64,000 bases of DNA from positions 1,984,001-2,048,000 of the forward strand of contig NZ_PGFD01000001.1 in NCBI RefSeq assembly GCF_002797535.1, read 5' to 3'. The position numbers were made by a program, and so were the translations under genes. Of this stretch, positions 61,989 through 64,000 are shown one piece after another (within the stretch, counting starts at the first letter, position 1; each line of letters begins with the position of its first letter). The notes below the pieces were generated by a model that ran no database searches, was not told the DNA's origin, and saw only the letters and a program-made list of their open reading frames with translations. The DNA is from Chryseobacterium geocarposphaerae (GTDB lineage Bacteria > Bacteroidota > Bacteroidia > Flavobacteriales > Weeksellaceae).

Positions 61989-63050
61989 TTATTTTCGAAA
62001 CCACCAACCCGACGGAATTGCCACGAATTTTCTCATAAATTCGTTCACTCCGAGCAAATTGATTTTGTTGTTAAACACTGAGTAAATATTATTATTTACA
62101 TGCACTCCTGTCGCATAATAGCCTGAATCTTTCATATCTTGAATAAATTTCAATTTATCTTCCGCCAGAACACCATATATCCAAAAATTAGGCTCGCATT
62201 TTGCATGAATTTTCAATGGCATTGCATCTTTTCTATTTTCAAAAAGAACAGACCATTTTTCAGCATTATCTTTCTGAATTTGCAGTAAATCTGAAATATT
62301 CTCCATCTGTTTCAAACCAATATAAGAATTGATTTCGGACATTGTTGCACCATATCCTTCTAATTTAATGTCGCAATCCGGATTGATTTCTCCATTGGAA
62401 AGCCTGAAATTGGTTCTGTCAATTCCATAATCTCTTATCAATTTGGTCTTTTCATAGAGCTTTTCATCTTTGAAGACTAAACCTCCCCCGTCTATAGTAT
62501 TCGGTAAACGCACCGTTTGGAAAGAGAAAACTGTTACATCCGCCCCTGTATTTCCTGTGTAATTTCCGTTGAATTTTGTTCCAAAACCTTCAATACAATC
62601 ATCTATTACAGGAATCCCAAATTCTTTTCCAATCTTATAAATTTCTTCTAAGTCACCTGCATATCCGCAAAAAATATTATTGAAAATAGCTTTAGTCTTC
62701 GAACTAATAAGATTTTTCAACAAGCTTATATCCATGGTACTGGTTGCAGGGTCTACATCAATCCATTTAATAGTCAAACCTTTAATCGCAAAAGGTTGAT
62801 TACTTGCCAGACAACTTACCGGGCTCGCAATGATCTCATCTCCAGGTTTTAAATCTAAAGCTGATAAAACTATCAGTAAAGCCTGATTATACGTAGCAGT
62901 AATAAGAACTTTTGAATTTTGAATAAAATTTCCTAATTCCTGCTCAAAATTTTTACCATGTTTACCATATGCTAATTGTCCAGAATGTAGGATATTACCT
63001 AAATCCTGTTCAATTCCTTTTGGCATATAAGGTTTAAATATAGGAATCAT
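61989..63050 (-). CDS. DegT/DnrJ-family protein lacking the PLP lysine
   Basis: The 353-residue protein has the fold pattern of sugar aminotransferases (VITATYNQALLIVLSALDL, GDEIIASPVS, IPVIDDCIEGFGTKF, GATMSEINSYIGLKQME), but at the place of the PLP-binding lysine it reads FSFQTVRLPNTIDGGG: Arg181 (codon CGT) stands where active relatives have Lys. Also the NSGTAAL phosphate-binding segment is replaced by TATYNQALL. It starts within the stop of the preceding DegT gene (TAATG). It is probably not an ordinary transaminase; it may be a structural partner of its neighbour, a different enzyme type, or a regulator. No frameshift is seen and the rest is well conserved. Confidence 0.85.
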   Translation of the reverse strand: MIPIFKPYMPKGIEQDLGNILHSGQLAYGKHGKNFEQELGNFIQNSKVLITATYNQALLIVLSALDLKPGDEIIASPVSCLASNQPFAIKGLTIKWIDVDPATSTMDISLLKNLISSKTKAIFNNIFCGYAGDLEEIYKIGKEFGIPVIDDCIEGFGTKFNGNYTGNTGADVTVFSFQTVRLPNTIDGGGLVFKDEKLYEKTKLIRDYGIDRTNFRLSNGEINPDCDIKLEGYGATMSEINSYIGLKQMENISDLLQIQKDNAEKWSVLFENRKDAMPLKIHAKCEPNFWIYGVLAEDKLKFIQDMKDSGYYATGVHVNNNIYSVFNNKINLLGVNEFMRKFVAIPSGWWFRK

Positions 63051-64000
63051 TACCAGCCTTCTTTTATTAAGGAAATCATTTTATCACAATCTTCTTTATT
63101 AACCCACCATCCACAAGGTAAATGTACCATTTTACTGTAGAATTGATCTAAATTGGGAAGCTCTGAGTTAAAATCATTCAAAAAAGTATGTAAGTCATTT
63201 CTTTTATGCAGTTCAGAGGCCATAATTCCATTTTCAGCCATTTTCTTAATGAATCTGTCTCTATTTTCTACTTTAAGGGTGTAAAGCCAATAAGAAGCTT
63301 CGGTATTAGGGTAGTATTTAATCGTCTCTACTCCCTGAACACCTTTTAGATTCTCATCCAAATATTTTCCGTTATTTATATATTTTTGAACAAGCTCTTC
63401 AATATTTTCCAATTGGGCCAATCCAACTGTAGCATTCACATTATTCATGTGATATTTATATCCCTGCATAGTAATATTATTATCCATTCGGCTTAATTTT
63501 TTATCTAATCCGAACCAACGAATAATTTTGCCTTTTTCATAAAGATCATTGTCTAAAATTTGTAATGCTCCTCCGTCAATTGTTGTTAAATGTTTTATTG
63601 CTTGGAAGGAGTATATGGTAAATGGAAAATGATTTCCTGTTTTTTTTCCATTAAACTTAGCTCCCAAAGCATGAGCCGCATCTTCAATTACCGGAATGCC
63701 ATATTTTTCTGATATTTCTTTGATTCGCTTTACATCTACAGGAATACCAGCATAGTCTACAACAATAATAGCTTTGGTGTTTTCGTTAATATTCTTTTCA
63801 ATAGAATCTGGAGAAATATTTCCGGTCTCAATGTCTACATCAGCATATCGAATTTTTGCTCCTACAGATTTTATAGATGTATTAGTAGGTTCTGCTGTTA
63901 AAGCAGTGCTAATAACTTCATCTCCTTCTTTTACTCCTGCTAAAATAAGCGCAATATGTAAGGCTGCCGTACCCGAATTAAGTGAAAGTGTATTTCCACC
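63050..64000 (-). CDS. DegT-family sugar aminotransferase (5' end outside window)
   Basis: The visible 316 residues open with GGNTLSLNSGTAALHIALILAG, have GDEVISTALTAEPT, IPVIEDAAHALGAKF, the PLP lysine in YSFQAIKHLTTIDGG, MQGYKYHMNNVNATVGLAQLE and a C-terminal HLPCGWWVNKEDC. It is a PLP-dependent nucleotide-sugar aminotransferase of the DegT/DnrJ/EryC1/StrS family (perosamine-synthetase-like). About 40 N-terminal residues are missing because the gene runs past the right edge. Together with the lysine-less protein encoded next to it, it forms a tandem pair. Confidence 0.92.
   Translation of the reverse strand, partial: GGNTLSLNSGTAALHIALILAGVKEGDEVISTALTAEPTNTSIKSVGAKIRYADVDIETGNISPDSIEKNINENTKAIIVVDYAGIPVDVKRIKEISEKYGIPVIEDAAHALGAKFNGKKTGNHFPFTIYSFQAIKHLTTIDGGALQILDNDLYEKGKIIRWFGLDKKLSRMDNNITMQGYKYHMNNVNATVGLAQLENIEELVQKYINNGKYLDENLKGVQGVETIKYYPNTEASYWLYTLKVENRDRFIKKMAENGIMASELHKRNDLHTFLNDFNSELPNLDQFYSKMVHLPCGWWVNKEDCDKMISLIKEGW

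Noticed and set aside
1..64000. CRISPR arrays, tRNA or rRNA genes, insertion sequences, phage genes
   Set aside because: No regular spacer-repeat series, cloverleaf, ribosomal sequence, transposase or integrase was recognised anywhere in the window.

Overview
The window looks like a chromosomal segment of a flavobacterium of the Chryseobacterium type (Weeksellaceae). Reasons: AT-rich DNA, Bacteroidetes-type promoters (TAnnTTTG at -7), an LpxC-FabZ fusion, the type IX secretion regulator PorX, a small protein with a type IX sorting domain, and the gene order HD hydrolase - lpxD - lpxC/fabZ - lpxA - efp - second lpxD - sucD, which from memory is usual in flavobacteria. No rRNA, tRNA, CRISPR array, insertion sequence, integrase or phage gene was seen.

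Layout. (1) 1-18 kb, mostly housekeeping: the start of lptB, an unknown protein, hemB, a tiny type IX cargo-like protein, an ABC exporter pair, an outer-membrane barrel, sucD, the lipid A operon with efp, an HD hydrolase, porX, a lysozyme-inhibitor-like lipoprotein, an exonuclease III family nuclease, an RlpA-like protein and rimO. Several gene ends carry clear hairpin terminators. (2) 18.1-33.2 kb: polysaccharide cluster A, all on the minus strand. It holds a Wzc-like tyrosine autokinase, a Wzx flippase, a Wzy/EpsG-like polymerase, four glycosyltransferases, two hexapeptide acetyltransferases, a nucleotide-sugar epimerase, a secreted glycosidase, RfbC and a polyisoprenyl-phosphate sugar transferase. 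(3) 33.4-40.7 kb: a minus-strand set that I read as a divergent chaperone-usher-like surface-fibre system. It has two small secreted pilin-like proteins, a PapD-like two-domain chaperone, a larger secreted adhesin-like subunit, a 934-residue usher-like barrel protein, a sugar transferase and a DUF3575 protein. This is the best candidate for an undescribed system. (4) 40.9-51.0 kb: a second unusual system. A four-gene minus-strand operon encodes a large hybrid histidine kinase, a stand-alone receiver, a membrane-anchored HEAT-repeat protein and a 1146-residue fusion of a processive GT2 synthase with an LtaS-like alkaline-phosphatase-superfamily domain. A TPR plus outer-membrane-barrel (YaiO/PgaA-like) gene converges on it. 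(5) 51.2-64.0 kb: polysaccharide or glycan cluster B, also minus strand and very AT-rich in the middle. It holds a PglE-like aminotransferase, a PglC-like sugar transferase, an epimerase, two GT4 and two GT2 transferases, an EpsG-like polymerase, a flippase, a hexapeptide acetyltransferase, a GNAT acetyltransferase and two tandem DegT-family proteins. One of these two lacks the PLP lysine; the other is cut by the window end.

How the genes fit together: regions 2-5 are devoted to the cell surface. Clusters A and B each have the logic of a Wzx/Wzy pathway (initiating transferase, glycosyltransferases, flippase, polymerase). Region 4 looks like a signal-controlled synthase-dependent polymer system. 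Region 3 looks like a protein fibre assembled across the outer membrane. Functions are inferred from motifs read by eye; no database search was run.
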